A DNA stretch of 29,360 nt from Anaerolineae bacterium (GCA_016926595.1 JAFGOG010000011.1:1-29360); one strand, 5' to 3'. Shown: positions 13,815 through 21,972, counted from the stretch's first letter. The notes: generated by a model not told the origin, from the letters alone. Program-made: numbers and translations.

Positions 13815-16800
13815 TTACGGGTCGCAAACCTCTACCGACGACCCGTCCGGTGCGGCGATCCGCTCGCCTTCCAGCCTGAGTGACACCACCTGCGACACGC
13901 TGTCCTCGCCCATCGACACCCCGTAGATAGTGTTGGCGGCCTGGATCGTACCCCGGTTGTGGGTAATGACTATGAACTGCGTGCGGCGGTTCAGCGCCTC
14001 CAAGGCCTGGCGGAACCGGCCCACATTGGCCTCGTCGAGCATGGCATCCACCTCGTCGAGGATGCAAAACGGCGGTGGGTTGACCTCCAGAACCGAAAAG
14101 ATGAGCGACACAGCCGTCAGCGCCCTCTCCCCACCCGACAGCAAGGCCAGCGTCTGCGCCCGCTTGCCCGGCGGCTGGGCGCTGATCTCGATGCCGGTGA
14201 TGCTGATGTCGTCGGGGTCGGTCAGCGTCAGCCGGGCGCTGCCCCCGCCGAACAACTGGGCAAAGTTCTCCTTAAAGCGCGCAGCAACCTGTTTGAACGT
14301 GGCGTGGAATTCGCGGCGCATCACCTCGTCCAGCTCGGCGATCACCTGCCGCAGGCTGCGGGTTGCTTCCTCCAGGTCGGTCGCCTGGGCGGTGAGGAAC
14401 ATGTAGCGTTCCTGCACCTCGGCGTGCTCGGCCGGCGCGTTGGGGTTAAACGGCCCGATACGCCGCATCTGGCCCCGTACGTATTGAATCTCCTCTTCCA
14501 GCCCTTCCGGCAGCTCTTCAATCACAGGCAGGGGGGCCAGGTCATCGCCCAGAGGTAAGCGCAACTGATCGGCCTCTCCCTCTACCGATTCCAGGCCGGC
14601 CGGAGCCAAGCCAAAATCGTCCACCAACTGGCGGCGCAGCCGTTGCAGGCGATCCTGCTGCTGGTTGAGGGTCAGGGTCGCCTGACCATAGCTGCTTTCC
14701 GCCTCGCGCAGGCGGGCCCGGGTTGTCGTCTCCTCCCGCTCTAGCTTTTCCAGCTCGACCTCCACCGCCGCCATCTCGGCCTCGGCCGGCTCGATCTTTT
14801 GAGCCAACGCCGCCAGCCAGCCATGGACAACCGATTGGCGAGTGGTCCAGGTGTGGATCTGCCCGCCGAGCTGGGACTGCTCTTCCTCCAGGTCGGCGAT
14901 CCGCTTTTGCTTGGCCCGCACCTGGTTTTCAAGCTCGACCCGCGCCTGTTGGAGCTCGGCCAGGCCAGCGCGGCGGTGCTCCCAGGTCTCGCGGGCCACC
15001 GCCGTTGCCGTGCGGGCGTCGGACAACTGCTGGTAGAGGAGGTCACCGCGCAGCCCGTCGAGTACACCCTGCGCGGCGGTCACCTGGGCCTCAGCCACCT
15101 GGGCCTTATCGGCCAACCGGGCAAGGTTGGTCCGCAGCTCCGCCTCGCGGGTGTTCAGATCGGCGGCTTCCGCGTCAAGCCGGGCCAACAGCTCGCGCCG
15201 CCAGGCTGCCTGCTGAAGCAGATGTTGCCTGTCGCGTTCCAACCCATCCTGCTGCGCTTCGAGCTGCGCCGCCGCCGCCTGCTTTTCGCGCCTCTTGACT
15301 TCAAGGCTGGCCGATCGGGATCGGTCCTCCTGCTCGGCGGCCTGCGCACCGGCCAGCTCCGATTCGAGCTCCCGGCTGTAGGCCATGGCCGCCGCCAGGC
15401 GACCAGGCAGATCGCGCCATTCCCGCTCGCGGGCCAGCACCTGGCCGTGGGCCTGGCCCCGGCCCTGTCCGCCGGCCAGTGACCCGCTCGAGCGCAGCAG
15501 CTCCCCGGCCAGCGTCACGATCTGAAATCCACCGACAAGACGCTCAAAAACACGCCGGGCGGCCTGGAGATCACGGACAACCACCGTCCGGCCAAGCAGC
15601 ATCTCTACCACCGGCGCCAGGCGGGCCTCGACGCTCACCAGGCCGGCCGCCACGCCGACCACCGCACTCAAGTCACGAGGCACCTCCACCCGCGAGCCGG
15701 ATCGGACGGTGTCCAGCGGCAGAAAAGTAGCCCGGCCCCGTTGTCCGGCCTTCAGGTAGGCCACGGCCGCCTCGGCCGCAGACCACGACTCGACGACTAG
15801 GTCCTGAAGATGCCCGCCCAGCGCCACCTCGACGGCGGTCTCATACTCTGCAGGGACCTGGAGGATTTGCGCCACCGTACCGAGAATGCCCGATAGCCTG
15901 TCCTCCGTTCCGCGCTCAGCGCCCCCTGCCGTCTCACCTCCGCCCGCCGGCCACTGGCCGCTGGCCGCCAATACCGCACGGACGCCAGCATGCAGGCCTT
16001 CTCCCTCCACCCGCAGGCGCGCCAACAGATCAGAACGGGCCTGCAGACGCTCGGCCTGGCTCTGGGCTTGACCCAGAGCGGCGCGCAGCTCGGCCTGGCG
16101 TGACTGGGTCTCGACCAGCGCGGCTTCGAGCTGGGCTCCTTCCGCTGCCAGGGCTTTTTCCTTTGCCTGGGCCCGCGCCCGCTGGGCGGCGAGCGCTTCT
16201 ATCTGCCGGCCCAGGTCGGCTGCCTGGGCCTCGTGGGCCGCGGCCGCCGCCTGGTGGGCAGCCCGGTCGCCGGCCAAGGTCCCGCGCCGCTCGTCGATCT
16301 GGCCCAACCGGTTGCGGGCATCGACCGCCTGGCCGGTCAGGTCGAGGACGCAGGCCTGGGCTGCGGCAAGCTGACGGGCCAGGCCGGTCCGCCGCTCCTC
16401 CAGCGCTTCCAGCTCGCCCTGCATCCGGCTCACCTGCGCCTCGCGATCCTGGAGCACCGCCTGGCAGTCGCCCACCTCCTTTTCGACCAAGGCGATCCGC
16501 TCGCCCATCGACCCGGCCTGTGACTCGACCTCCGCCATCTCGGCGTTCAGCTCGACCGCCTGGGCGGCCAGCAGGCGCATCCGCTCCTGCCAAACCGCCA
16601 GGTTGCGCTGTACTTCTTCCCGCTGCCGCTGCAGATCGCTGCCTTCCTGGCGCCAGCCGGCCAACTGCTTGCGCAGCTCGCCGTGGCGGGCGCGCAGCTC
16701 GGCCATCCGCACGTCCAACGCGTCGAGCGCCGCGCGGCGGCGGGCCAGCACCTCCTGGCGGCGCGCCAACGCGTCACGGGTGCGGCGCAGCTCCAACTGC

Positions 16801-17510
16801 TCGTGGTGCCAGCGATAGCCATACCAGGTGCGCAGCAGTCCGTCCAGCTCCTGGCTGAGCAGGGCATGGCGCTCGGCCCGCTCCGCCTCGCGCTCCAGGC
16901 GGCGCAGCAACGGCACGATCTCGTTGACGATATCGTTGATCCGCAGCAGGTTGGTGCGGGTCTCTTCCAGGCGGGCGAGCGCATCGGCCCGCTTGGACTG
17001 GTACAGAGTGATCCCGGCCGCCTCCTCGAACAGCGTGCGCCGCTCGTCGGGGCGCAGGCTCAACACGGCATCCACCAGGCCCTGGCCTATGACCGTATAG
17101 GTCCGCCGCGCCAGGCCCGACTTGGCCAGCAGCTCGCTGATGTCGCGCAGCCGGACCCGGCTGCCGTTGAGCAGGTATTCGTTCTCGCCGGAGCGATAAG
17201 CGCGGCGGGTGAGGGTCACTTCGCCAAAATCAACCGGCAGCCAGCCGTCGCTGTTGTCGAAGGTGAGCGATGCCGAGGCCATGCCCAGCCGGGCGCGCTG
17301 GGCGCTCCCGGCAAAGATCATGTCTTCGGTGGACTTGCCTCGCAGGACGCGGTAGCTCTGCTCGCCCAGGACCCAGCGGATGGCGTCGGCGCAGTTGCTC
17401 TTGCCCGAGCCATTCGGCCCGACGATGGCGGTGATGCCGTCGTCAAAGGCAAAATCGGTGCGGGTAGCAAAGGTCTTGTAGCCGTGCAGCTCGAGACGCT
17501 TGAGTCGCAT
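13815..17510 (-). CDS. smc: chromosome segregation ATPase SMC
   Basis: SMC is the dimeric condensin ATPase that, with ScpA/ScpB, compacts and organises the chromosome. Every expected part is visible in 1231 residues. The N-terminal head reads [12 protein letters not shown] with Walker [10 protein letters not shown] at about residue 31. Two long heptad-rich coiled-coil arms flank a hinge of roughly 120 residues near 530-650 ([11 protein letters not shown] through LLGRTVVV). The C-terminal head has the ABC signature [15 protein letters not shown] and Walker [20 protein letters not shown]. The arms are unusually rich in Ala, Gln, Arg and Glu. The start is the ATG at 17510 (MRLKRLEL). A GTG at 17522 would add four residues but abuts the hairpin. 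scpA and scpB are not in the window. A promoter and a terminator-like hairpin lie just upstream. Confidence 0.96.
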   Translation of the reverse strand: MRLKRLELHGYKTFATRTDFAFDDGITAIVGPNGSGKSNCADAIRWVLGEQSYRVLRGKSTEDMIFAGSAQRARLGMASASLTFDNSDGWLPVDFGEVTLTRRAYRSGENEYLLNGSRVRLRDISELLAKSGLARRTYTVIGQGLVDAVLSLRPDERRTLFEEAAGITLYQSKRADALARLEETRTNLLRINDIVNEIVPLLRRLEREAERAERHALLSQELDGLLRTWYGYRWHHEQLELRRTRDALARRQEVLARRRAALDALDVRMAELRARHGELRKQLAGWRQEGSDLQRQREEVQRNLAVWQERMRLLAAQAVELNAEMAEVESQAGSMGERIALVEKEVGDCQAVLQDREAQVSRMQGELEALEERRTGLARQLAAAQACVLDLTGQAVDARNRLGQIDERRGTLAGDRAAHQAAAAAHEAQAADLGRQIEALAAQRARAQAKEKALAAEGAQLEAALVETQSRQAELRAALGQAQSQAERLQARSDLLARLRVEGEGLHAGVRAVLAASGQWPAGGGETAGGAERGTEDRLSGILGTVAQILQVPAEYETAVEVALGGHLQDLVVESWSAAEAAVAYLKAGQRGRATFLPLDTVRSGSRVEVPRDLSAVVGVAAGLVSVEARLAPVVEMLLGRTVVVRDLQAARRVFERLVGGFQIVTLAGELLRSSGSLAGGQGRGQAHGQVLAREREWRDLPGRLAAAMAYSRELESELAGAQAAEQEDRSRSASLEVKRREKQAAAAQLEAQQDGLERDRQHLLQQAAWRRELLARLDAEAADLNTREAELRTNLARLADKAQVAEAQVTAAQGVLDGLRGDLLYQQLSDARTATAVARETWEHRRAGLAELQQARVELENQVRAKQKRIADLEEEQSQLGGQIHTWTTRQSVVHGWLAALAQKIEPAEAEMAAVEVELEKLEREETTTRARLREAESSYGQATLTLNQQQDRLQRLRRQLVDDFGLAPAGLESVEGEADQLRLPLGDDLAPLPVIEELPEGLEEEIQYVRGQMRRIGPFNPNAPAEHAEVQERYMFLTAQATDLEEATRSLRQVIAELDEVMRREFHATFKQVAARFKENFAQLFGGGSARLTLTDPDDISITGIEISAQPPGKRAQTLALLSGGERALTAVSLIFSVLEVNPPPFCILDEVDAMLDEANVGRFRQALEALNRRTQFIVITHNRGTIQAANTIYGVSMGEDSVSQVVSLRLEGERIAAPDGSSVEVCDP

Positions 17511-17524
17511 AGAACTGTCCACAC

Positions 17525-17549
17525 AAAAAGCGGGGATGGCGTTCCCCGC
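17525..17549 (-). terminator. terminator-like hairpin in the smc leader
   Basis: On the minus strand GCGGGGA and TCCCCGC (17549-17543 and 17536-17530) form a 7-bp GC-rich stem with a 6-nt loop, followed by TTTTT (17529-17525). It ends 14 nt before the smc ATG. It could end the upstream alcohol dehydrogenase transcript. Because the smc promoter lies upstream of it, smc transcripts must also pass it, as in an attenuator. Confidence 0.7.
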
Positions 17550-17561
17550 CCCTGGTTTCGT

Positions 17562-17590
17562 ATTATAGCCTATTCAGAGGATTTTGGCAA
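17562..17590 (-). promoter_or_regulatory. promoter of smc
   Basis: On the minus strand TTGCCA (17585-17590), a 17-nt spacer and a perfect TATAAT (17562-17567). The predicted transcript starts near 17555, upstream of the terminator-like hairpin at 17525-17549. Confidence 0.7.
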
Positions 17591-17592
17591 GT

Positions 17593-18546
17593 TTAATCAG
17601 CCACTCGCACCAACACCTTCAACACCCCCGGCTGCGCCGCCAACTCATAGGCTGCCAACGCCTCGTCCAGGCGCATCTCGGCGTGGATCTGCGACATCAC
17701 GTCGACCAGCCCGCAGGCCAGCAGCCGCAGCGCCGCCTTGAATGGCCCGCAGCGCGAGCCCACGACCCGGATTTCGTCCACGACCAGGCGCGATAGATCG
17801 ATCTCAGCCAGCCCATGGTAGGTACTTTTCAGCGCCAGCGTCCCCCGCGGCCGCACCAGCCGCTGCGCCGTCTCAAAACCGCTTGGGCGGCCGGTGCACT
17901 CTACCACCAGGTCAGCACCCCCAAGCCCTTCGTCACTCAGTCGCGCGTCGATGCCGCGCCTAGCCAGGATGGCCAGCTTTTCCTCATGCCGGCCCACCAC
18001 GGTCAGTTCACAGCCGGTCAAGGCCAGCACCTGCGACGCCATCAGCCCCAGCCTGCCGTCGCCCAACACCACCACCCGGTCGGAGGGCCGGACGTGGATC
18101 TGCTCCAGCAGTTGGCAGGCCGCGGCCAGCGGCTCGACGAAAACCGCCGCCCGATCCGGCACCTCGACAGGCACCGGATGCAGGTTGGCCACCGGCAGGC
18201 AAAAGAGCTCGGCCAGCACCCCATCGCGGCCGCGGATACCCAGCGCAGTGCGGCTGGGGCAGTGCCCCGGCTGGCCAGCCCGGCACGTGTCGCACACGCC
18301 GCAGCCGACGTTAATCTCACCCACCACGCGCTGGCCGATCCACGACGGGTCCTCCGCCAAGTCTACCACACCCACGAACTCGTGGCCCGGCACGCCGCGA
18401 AAGCCGGCATAGCCCCGCACCACCTCCAGGTCAGTGCTGCAGATGCCGACCAGGATCGTCCGGATGCGCGCCTCGCCGGGCGCCGGCGCCGGCTCTGGCC
18501 GATCGGCGACCAGCCGCAGATGGCCGTCAAAGACAACGGCCTTCAT
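17593..18546 (-). CDS. zinc-dependent medium-chain alcohol dehydrogenase family protein
   Basis: A 317-residue MDR-superfamily oxidoreductase, probably NAD(P)-dependent and acting on an alcohol or polyol. The catalytic zinc ligands are visible as Cys36 (GICSTD), His55-Glu56 (VPGHEFVG) and the Glu of VEPLAAA. The structural zinc lobe is complete with Cys82, Cys85, Cys88 and Cys96 (CGVCDTCRAGQPGHC). A nucleotide-binding Rossmann motif VVVLGDGRLGLM follows, with a degenerate GxGxxG. The protein is slightly shorter than the usual 340-350 residues. Two adjacent ATG codons occur at 18549 and 18546. The second is preferred because GGTGAGG lies at better spacing. The substrate cannot be predicted. 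It stands apart from the DUF2993-like gene by a weak terminator. Confidence 0.88.
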   Translation of the reverse strand: MKAVVFDGHLRLVADRPEPAPAPGEARIRTILVGICSTDLEVVRGYAGFRGVPGHEFVGVVDLAEDPSWIGQRVVGEINVGCGVCDTCRAGQPGHCPSRTALGIRGRDGVLAELFCLPVANLHPVPVEVPDRAAVFVEPLAAACQLLEQIHVRPSDRVVVLGDGRLGLMASQVLALTGCELTVVGRHEEKLAILARRGIDARLSDEGLGGADLVVECTGRPSGFETAQRLVRPRGTLALKSTYHGLAEIDLSRLVVDEIRVVGSRCGPFKAALRLLACGLVDVMSQIHAEMRLDEALAAYELAAQPGVLKVLVRVAD

Positions 18547-18560
18547 CATCCCTCACCCTG

Positions 18561-18580
18561 AAAACAGGCCCAACAGGCCT
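18561..18580 (-). terminator. weak terminator-like hairpin after the DUF2993-like gene
   Basis: On the minus strand AGGCC (18580-18576) and GGCCT (18570-18566) enclose TGTTG and are followed by GTTTTC. The 5-bp stem is short, so this may only slow polymerase. Confidence 0.35.
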
Positions 18581-18612
18581 TCCGGGACCTGGATCGTCTG
18601 TTTCTTGCCCCA

Positions 18613-19452
18613 TCAGCGCCGGTAGCCATACACCGTCACCATGCCATTCTCCAGGACGATCTGTTCCAGGCACAGCGCAGAATCGGGGGGATACCAATCG
18701 AGCGCCCCCAGGACCATCTGGGTCACTTCATCCTTGACAAATCCGGGCGTCAGGAACCCTCCAACCGAAACCGACCGGATATCCAGGCGCGGCAGGCAGT
18801 TCTCGACTATGATCACGCCCTCCACCCTGGCGCCCACGTCGAAACCCATCACCGTCACGTCGCCGGTCACCACCGCCTTGTCAGGATCGAGGTTGACCTG
18901 CACATCACGAAACCCCAGGTCGGAGGATTGGGCGATGAGGATGGCGATCTCGCGGTTCAGCGCCGCCTCTCCATAGCGGATCTGCACCCGCCGTCCGACG
19001 GCCGACTGGGCCATCTCGGCGTCGACCTGTCCCAGGCTGTCAAACTCTGGATCGGACAGGACAAGCGGGCTGCTGGCCAGGCTCCCGGAACCCTGGCCGG
19101 TCGCCCCCTGCGGTTCAGGCGGCGGCGTTGGCGCGCCCTGGCTGGTCACCGCCTGCGTCTCAACTACCTCAACTGGCGAGGGCGACGGCGCGCCTGCCAT
19201 CGCCTGTCCCCCTGGCCCAGAAAGGGCCCCAAGGGGCTCGACTGAACCCAGCGCCGTCCCAGCTTGCGCCGTGGACGGCTGGCCCAGGCGCGCCACGGCA
19301 GTCGCCTGGCGCTCGCGGAGATACTTTTCCAGGCCAAGATTCATCTCGTCGCTGGCCAGCAGGCCCATGCCAACGGCCACCGCCAGCCACAACACCAGAT
19401 TGCCAACCGCCAGAACCGCTAACCAGATCCGGCGTGATTTGCCAGCGAACAC
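18613..19452 (-). CDS. membrane-anchored protein, DUF2993/LmeA-like C-terminal domain
   Basis: A 279-residue protein with a single N-terminal membrane anchor (about residues 8-32, RRIWLAVLAVGNLVLWLAVA). A long Pro/Ser/Gly/Gln-rich linker runs from about 55 to 135. The compact C-terminal domain of about 145 residues resembles DUF2993, with alternating strands such as VQVNLDPDKAVVTGDV and VEGVIIVENCLPRLDIRSVSVGGF. DUF2993 proteins are thought to bind lipids at the cell envelope (LmeA in actinobacteria), but assignment here is by eye only. The start is a GTG at 19452. A GGAGGG lies about 14 nt upstream, farther than usual, and the gene begins 4 nt after the epimerase stop, so translation is probably coupled. 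Confidence 0.65.
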   Translation of the reverse strand: MFAGKSRRIWLAVLAVGNLVLWLAVAVGMGLLASDEMNLGLEKYLRERQATAVARLGQPSTAQAGTALGSVEPLGALSGPGGQAMAGAPSPSPVEVVETQAVTSQGAPTPPPEPQGATGQGSGSLASSPLVLSDPEFDSLGQVDAEMAQSAVGRRVQIRYGEAALNREIAILIAQSSDLGFRDVQVNLDPDKAVVTGDVTVMGFDVGARVEGVIIVENCLPRLDIRSVSVGGFLTPGFVKDEVTQMVLGALDWYPPDSALCLEQIVLENGMVTVYGYRR

Positions 19453-19456
19453 GTTA

Positions 19457-20464
19457 TTACAGCCATCCCTCCCGGCGATACCACTCTGCCGTATCGCGCA
19501 CGCCTGTCTCCAGGTCGTATTGCGCCGTAAAGCCCAGCTCCCGCCGCGCCTTGTCCCCCGAGCACAGCCACGATCGCTGCCGCACGTCGATCAGCCGTTG
19601 GTCGTTTAGCAGCGCGGGCCGGCCGGTCAGCCGCCCCTGCGCCCTGGACACAGCGGCCATCAGCCCCAAGGCGGTCAGCGGGACCGTGATGCGCACCGGC
19701 CGCCTGCCCAGCGCCCTGGCAATCGTCTCGGCCAGCCCGGCATAGGTGGACGCCGGCCCACAGCCGAAATAGGTCTGGCCTACGGCCTCCTCTCGCTCCA
19801 GCGCCCGCACCAGCAGCTCGACCAGGTCGCGGACGTGGATCAGGCTCACGCAGCACTCGCCCTGCCCCAATTGCAGGTTCAGGCGCAGCTTGATCAGGCG
19901 GAAATAGGCGTGGAAATCCTTGTCGCGCGGCCCATACACCGCCGCCGGCCGGACGATCGCCAACGGCAGCCGACCGTCCCCTGCACCGGCCGCCGCCCAC
20001 AGCGCCTGCTCGGCGGCAAGCTTGCTCTTGCCGTACCAGGTCACCGGCCGCGGCGGGCGCGACTCGTCCACCACGTCGCCCGGCCCATCCGACGGCCCGG
20101 CGGCCGCCTGGCTGGACACGAACAGGAACCGCCGCAGCCCGGGGTTGGCCTCCAGGCAGGCCCGCGCCAAGGCCTCGGCCCCCTGGGCGTTGATCCGCAT
20201 AAAGGTCTCCTCGTCCAGCGCCCGGGTCAGCGCCCCACAGTGGCACACCGCCTGCGCTCCCTGGACCGCCGCCCGCAACCCTTCGCCGTCGTACAGATCG
20301 GCGTAGGCCCACTCCACCGGCAGGTGACGGACAAAGGCCAGGTCGCTGGTCCTGCGCACCATGCACCGCACCTGGTAGCCGCGCTCCAACAGCGCCTCGA
20401 CCAAGTGCGAGCCGACAAAACCGTTGGCCCCCGTCACCAACACCAGGCCGCCCGGCTCTGTCAC
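19457..20464 (-). CDS. NAD-dependent epimerase/dehydratase (extended SDR)
   Basis: A 335-residue extended short-chain dehydrogenase/reductase. Visible signatures are the nucleotide-binding GANGFVG (residues 12-18), the acidic residue in YADLYD, the serine of LFVSSQA, and the catalytic Tyr-x-x-x-Lys in TWYGKSK. A typical substrate-loop segment follows (RPAAVYGPRDKDF). The family covers nucleotide-sugar epimerases, dihydroflavonol reductase-like and steroid dehydrogenase-like enzymes, and the substrate is not evident here. The start is a GTG at 20464 because GGAGG lies 4 nt upstream. A GTG at 20482 has no ribosome binding site. A promoter lies about 140 nt upstream, leaving a long leader. The DUF2993-like gene follows directly. 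Confidence 0.88.
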   Translation of the reverse strand: MTEPGGLVLVTGANGFVGSHLVEALLERGYQVRCMVRRTSDLAFVRHLPVEWAYADLYDGEGLRAAVQGAQAVCHCGALTRALDEETFMRINAQGAEALARACLEANPGLRRFLFVSSQAAAGPSDGPGDVVDESRPPRPVTWYGKSKLAAEQALWAAAGAGDGRLPLAIVRPAAVYGPRDKDFHAYFRLIKLRLNLQLGQGECCVSLIHVRDLVELLVRALEREEAVGQTYFGCGPASTYAGLAETIARALGRRPVRITVPLTALGLMAAVSRAQGRLTGRPALLNDQRLIDVRQRSWLCSGDKARRELGFTAQYDLETGVRDTAEWYRREGWL

Positions 20465-20530
20465 AGGGCCTCCAAAGAACACAAGCCGCCCGAAACGAGC
20501 GGCATGCCTATGACAACAAACAGGTTATGC

Positions 20531-20552
20531 CCGGCTTCGCAGTGGAAGCCGG
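20531..20552. repeat. hairpin repeat in the epimerase leader
   Basis: CCGGCTTC (20531-20538) and GAAGCCGG (20545-20552) enclose GCAGTG. The surrounding run, GAAGCCGGCGCTACACTG, looks like a dispersed intergenic palindrome. It lies inside the predicted untranslated leader of the epimerase gene. Confidence 0.5.
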
Positions 20553-20603
20553 CGCTACACTGTGCTGCGTTCATCAACCCACGTCATCAAGCGTCACGGG
20601 CGC

Positions 20604-20632
20604 AGTGTAGCACAGGGCTGGGGTTTTGTCAA
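20604..20632 (-). promoter_or_regulatory. promoter of the epimerase operon
   Basis: On the minus strand a perfect TTGACA (20627-20632), a 17-nt spacer ending in TGC, and TACACT (20604-20609). The transcript would start near 20597, about 133 nt before the GTG. Confidence 0.7.
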
Positions 20633-20643
20633 TTCCTTGGAAC

Positions 20644-20678
20644 CACTGAAGCACTGAAGGCACTGAGGACACTGAACG
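20644..20678. repeat. CACTGAAGG-type short tandem repeat
   Basis: Four near-identical 8-9 nt units in a row: CACTGAAG, CACTGAAGG, CACTGAGGA, CACTGAACG. A second cluster of the same family is at 21321-21354. Confidence 0.8.
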
Positions 20679-21023
20679 GGGAGAGAGGGGACACGCCCGT
20701 CCCGGGCGAGTTCGTCGCATGATCCTGGCGGTGTCGTATAATGTTAAAGCGGGGACCAGGCCAAGTCCAGGCCAGGGGCCAGCATTGCAGGTTTCTGCAG
20801 GTTTCTGCAGCTCCTGGAAAGCGCAGAGGGCACGGCGTCGTGGCGGGACGGGGGGAGGAGCTGAGACCAAAGGGCGGTGGTAAGGTGCGGCGCTGCTGCA
20901 AATCGATTATGCCACAAAGCGGGAAGGTTGTCAAGAAAGGATGGGGATGTGAACCTTTGTTCTATCCAGGAGGCGGTGGGACGGACGCCGGAGCGCCTGG
21001 GGGACGGGGGAGAAGGGGACAAT
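20679..21023. other. gene-poor intergenic region
   Basis: About 345 nt without a convincing gene. Open frames of about 100 codons exist on both strands, but they have poor codon patterns and no family resemblance. The stretch holds an isolated TATAAT at 20737-20742 without a good -35, and a direct repeat of GCAGGTTTCT (20787-20806) followed by another GCAG. It is very purine-rich on the plus strand. Confidence 0.6.
20786..20810. repeat. two-and-a-half copies of TGCAGGTTTC
   Basis: TGCAGGTTTC occurs twice back to back and is followed by TGCAG. Each TGCAG carries a CTGCAG-like half palindrome. The function is unknown and this may be slippage. Confidence 0.7.
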
Positions 21024-21052
21024 TTGGCGCATAAAGGGCATGGTGGTATAAT
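21024..21052 (+). promoter_or_regulatory. promoter upstream of the SIR2-like fragment
   Basis: TTGGCG (21024-21029), a 17-nt spacer and a perfect TATAAT (21047-21052). The transcript would start near 21059, 30 nt before an ATG with AGAGGA at 21080-21085. Confidence 0.65.
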
Positions 21053-21088
21053 GGGAACGGCAATTGATCGCACATAAAAGAGGACGCA

Positions 21089-21334
21089 ATGACCGACGAC
21101 CTGCAACCTCCTGCGGAACTGATCGAGCACCTCAACCGGGGCGACTGTGTGCTGTTTGTGGGGGACGCGCTGGACGGGCAGGGCTCGCAGAGCGCCCGGC
21201 TGGCCGCAGCCGCGCCCGTGGGCGCGGCTCGGGCGAATAGCAACCGCCCCGGCCCCTGGGTTTGTCCCTGGGCCGGGGCGCCGCTTTTGTGCGGCGTGCA
21301 GGTGCGGCGTGGAATGGAATCACTGAGGCGCTGA
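21089..21334 (+). pseudogene. truncated SIR2-like N-terminal fragment
   Basis: The first 40 or so residues (LQPPAELIEHLNRGDCVLFVGDALD) resemble the start of SIR2-like NAD-binding proteins. These often begin with a short helix and then CVLFVGAG-L, where the loop binds the nucleotide. Here the glycine loop reads GDALDGQG. After SARLAAA the sequence turns into a GC-rich triple hairpin, and the remaining 37 or so codons have no protein-like pattern, ending at a TGA at 21332-21334. Expression signals are intact: a promoter at 21024-21052 and AGAGGA at 21080-21085. The likely reading is a once longer SIR2-domain gene cut by a repeat element. A genuine short peptide followed by a terminator is the alternative. 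The family assignment is by eye and modest. Confidence 0.45.
21208..21296 (+). repeat. cluster of three consecutive GC-rich hairpins
   Basis: Hairpin 1: AGCCGCGCCC (21208-21217) with GGGCGCGGCT (21220-21229). Hairpin 2: CGCCCCGGCCC (21245-21255) with GGGCCGGGGCG (21270-21280). Hairpin 3: CGCCGC (21279-21284) with GCGGCG (21291-21296) around TTTTGT. Hairpin 2 is followed by CCGCTTTT and could end transcription on the plus strand, before the stop codon of the frame that crosses it. Confidence 0.75.
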
Positions 21335-21354
21335 AGGGACTGAAAGCACTGAAT
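21321..21354. repeat. second CACTGAAGG-type repeat cluster
   Basis: Units CACTGAGG, CGCTGAAGG, GACTGAAAG and CACTGAATG follow each other, the last overlapping the ATG of the Nudix gene at 21353. They belong to the same family as 20644-20678. Confidence 0.75.
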
Positions 21355-21781
21355 GAAACGCGAATATCCTGAGGCCCCCATCGTCGGCGTCGGCGCGGTC
21401 ATCCGCGACGGCCCGCGCATTCTGCTCATACGCCGCAACCGGGAACCGGGAAAGGGACACTGGACCTTCCCCGGCGGCGCCGTCGAGCTGGGCGAGACGG
21501 TCCGCGACGCCGTCTACCGCGAGGCATTGGAAGAAACCGGCCTGCAGGTCGAGGCGGGCGAGATGATCGTCGCCATCGACCGCGTCCTCCGCGACGAGGC
21601 GGGCCGCATCCAGTATCATTATGTCATCCTGGATTTCCTGGCGCGGCCGGTGGGTGGGACGCTGCGGCCAGGAGATGACGCCAGCGACGCGCGCTGGGCC
21701 AGCCTGGACGAACTGGACGAGCTGGACCTGAACCAAGAGGCCAAAGAGATCGCGCAGAAGGTGCTGGGCGGGGGGGAGTGA
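21353..21781 (+). CDS. Nudix hydrolase
   Basis: A 142-residue Nudix protein, which hydrolyses a nucleoside diphosphate linked to another group. The Nudix box is perfect: Gly42, Glu48, then Arg56-Glu57, Glu60-Glu61 and Gly63 in the pattern GX5EX7REUXEEXGU. The strand VGVGAVIRDGPRILLIRR and the short GHWTFPGG before the box are typical of MutT/ADP-ribose-type members. The substrate is not predictable. The ATG at 21353 lies at the edge of a CACTGA repeat cluster and has no Shine-Dalgarno sequence or clear promoter of its own. Transcription may depend on the promoter at 21024-21052 if the hairpins at 21208-21296 are read through. Confidence 0.92.
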   Translation: MKREYPEAPIVGVGAVIRDGPRILLIRRNREPGKGHWTFPGGAVELGETVRDAVYREALEETGLQVEAGEMIVAIDRVLRDEAGRIQYHYVILDFLARPVGGTLRPGDDASDARWASLDELDELDLNQEAKEIAQKVLGGGE

Positions 21782-21786
21782 TCTGA

Positions 21787-21890
21787 CCACAAAGAACACG
21801 AAGGCAACGAAGGGAACGGCGAGCAGATTGAAGGGGGGATAGATCGGCTAGGGCGAGCAGGACACGGATTACTACACGGATGCACGGATG
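21787..21890. repeat. two further short repeat families downstream of the Nudix gene
   Basis: At 21787-21816 units of the CACGAAGG type occur (ACCACAAAGA, ACACGAAGG, CAACGAAGG, GAACGG). At 21862-21890 units of the ACACGGAT type occur (ACACGGATT, ACACGGATG, CACGGATGG). Both are near-tandem with a period of 8-12 nt. Confidence 0.65.
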
Positions 21891-21897
21891 GGCCGCG

Positions 21898-21972
21898 ATT
21901 CGCATAGCATCTAGCGTGGTTAAAAGAAAGCTGTGGGGGGTGGTTGGTTCGCAGTGAGGTGGCTATGCGAAT
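21898..21972. repeat. 11-bp perfect inverted repeat flanking 53 nt
   Basis: ATTCGCATAGC (21898-21908) and GCTATGCGAAT (21962-21972) are exact reverse complements bracketing 53 nt of non-coding DNA, just after the end of the PfkB gene. It could be a long-armed terminator for the minus-strand operon or a very small mobile-element remnant. No target-site duplication was seen. Confidence 0.6.

Noticed and set aside
14723..16858. Long plus-strand open frames opposite smc
   Set aside because: They are antisense shadows of the high-G+C smc coding sequence, Pro/Arg/Ala-rich and without family resemblance.
20574..20870. Minus-strand frame containing SVSSVPSVLQWF-like phrases
   Set aside because: The repeated phrase is only a translation of the CACTGAAGG repeats. 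There are no start signals.
20741..21034. 97-codon plus-strand open frame starting at an ATG just after TATAAT
   Set aside because: No good -35 or ribosome binding site. The product is Gly/Arg-rich without a domain pattern, and the region is repeat-rich and purine-biased, which keeps frames open by composition.
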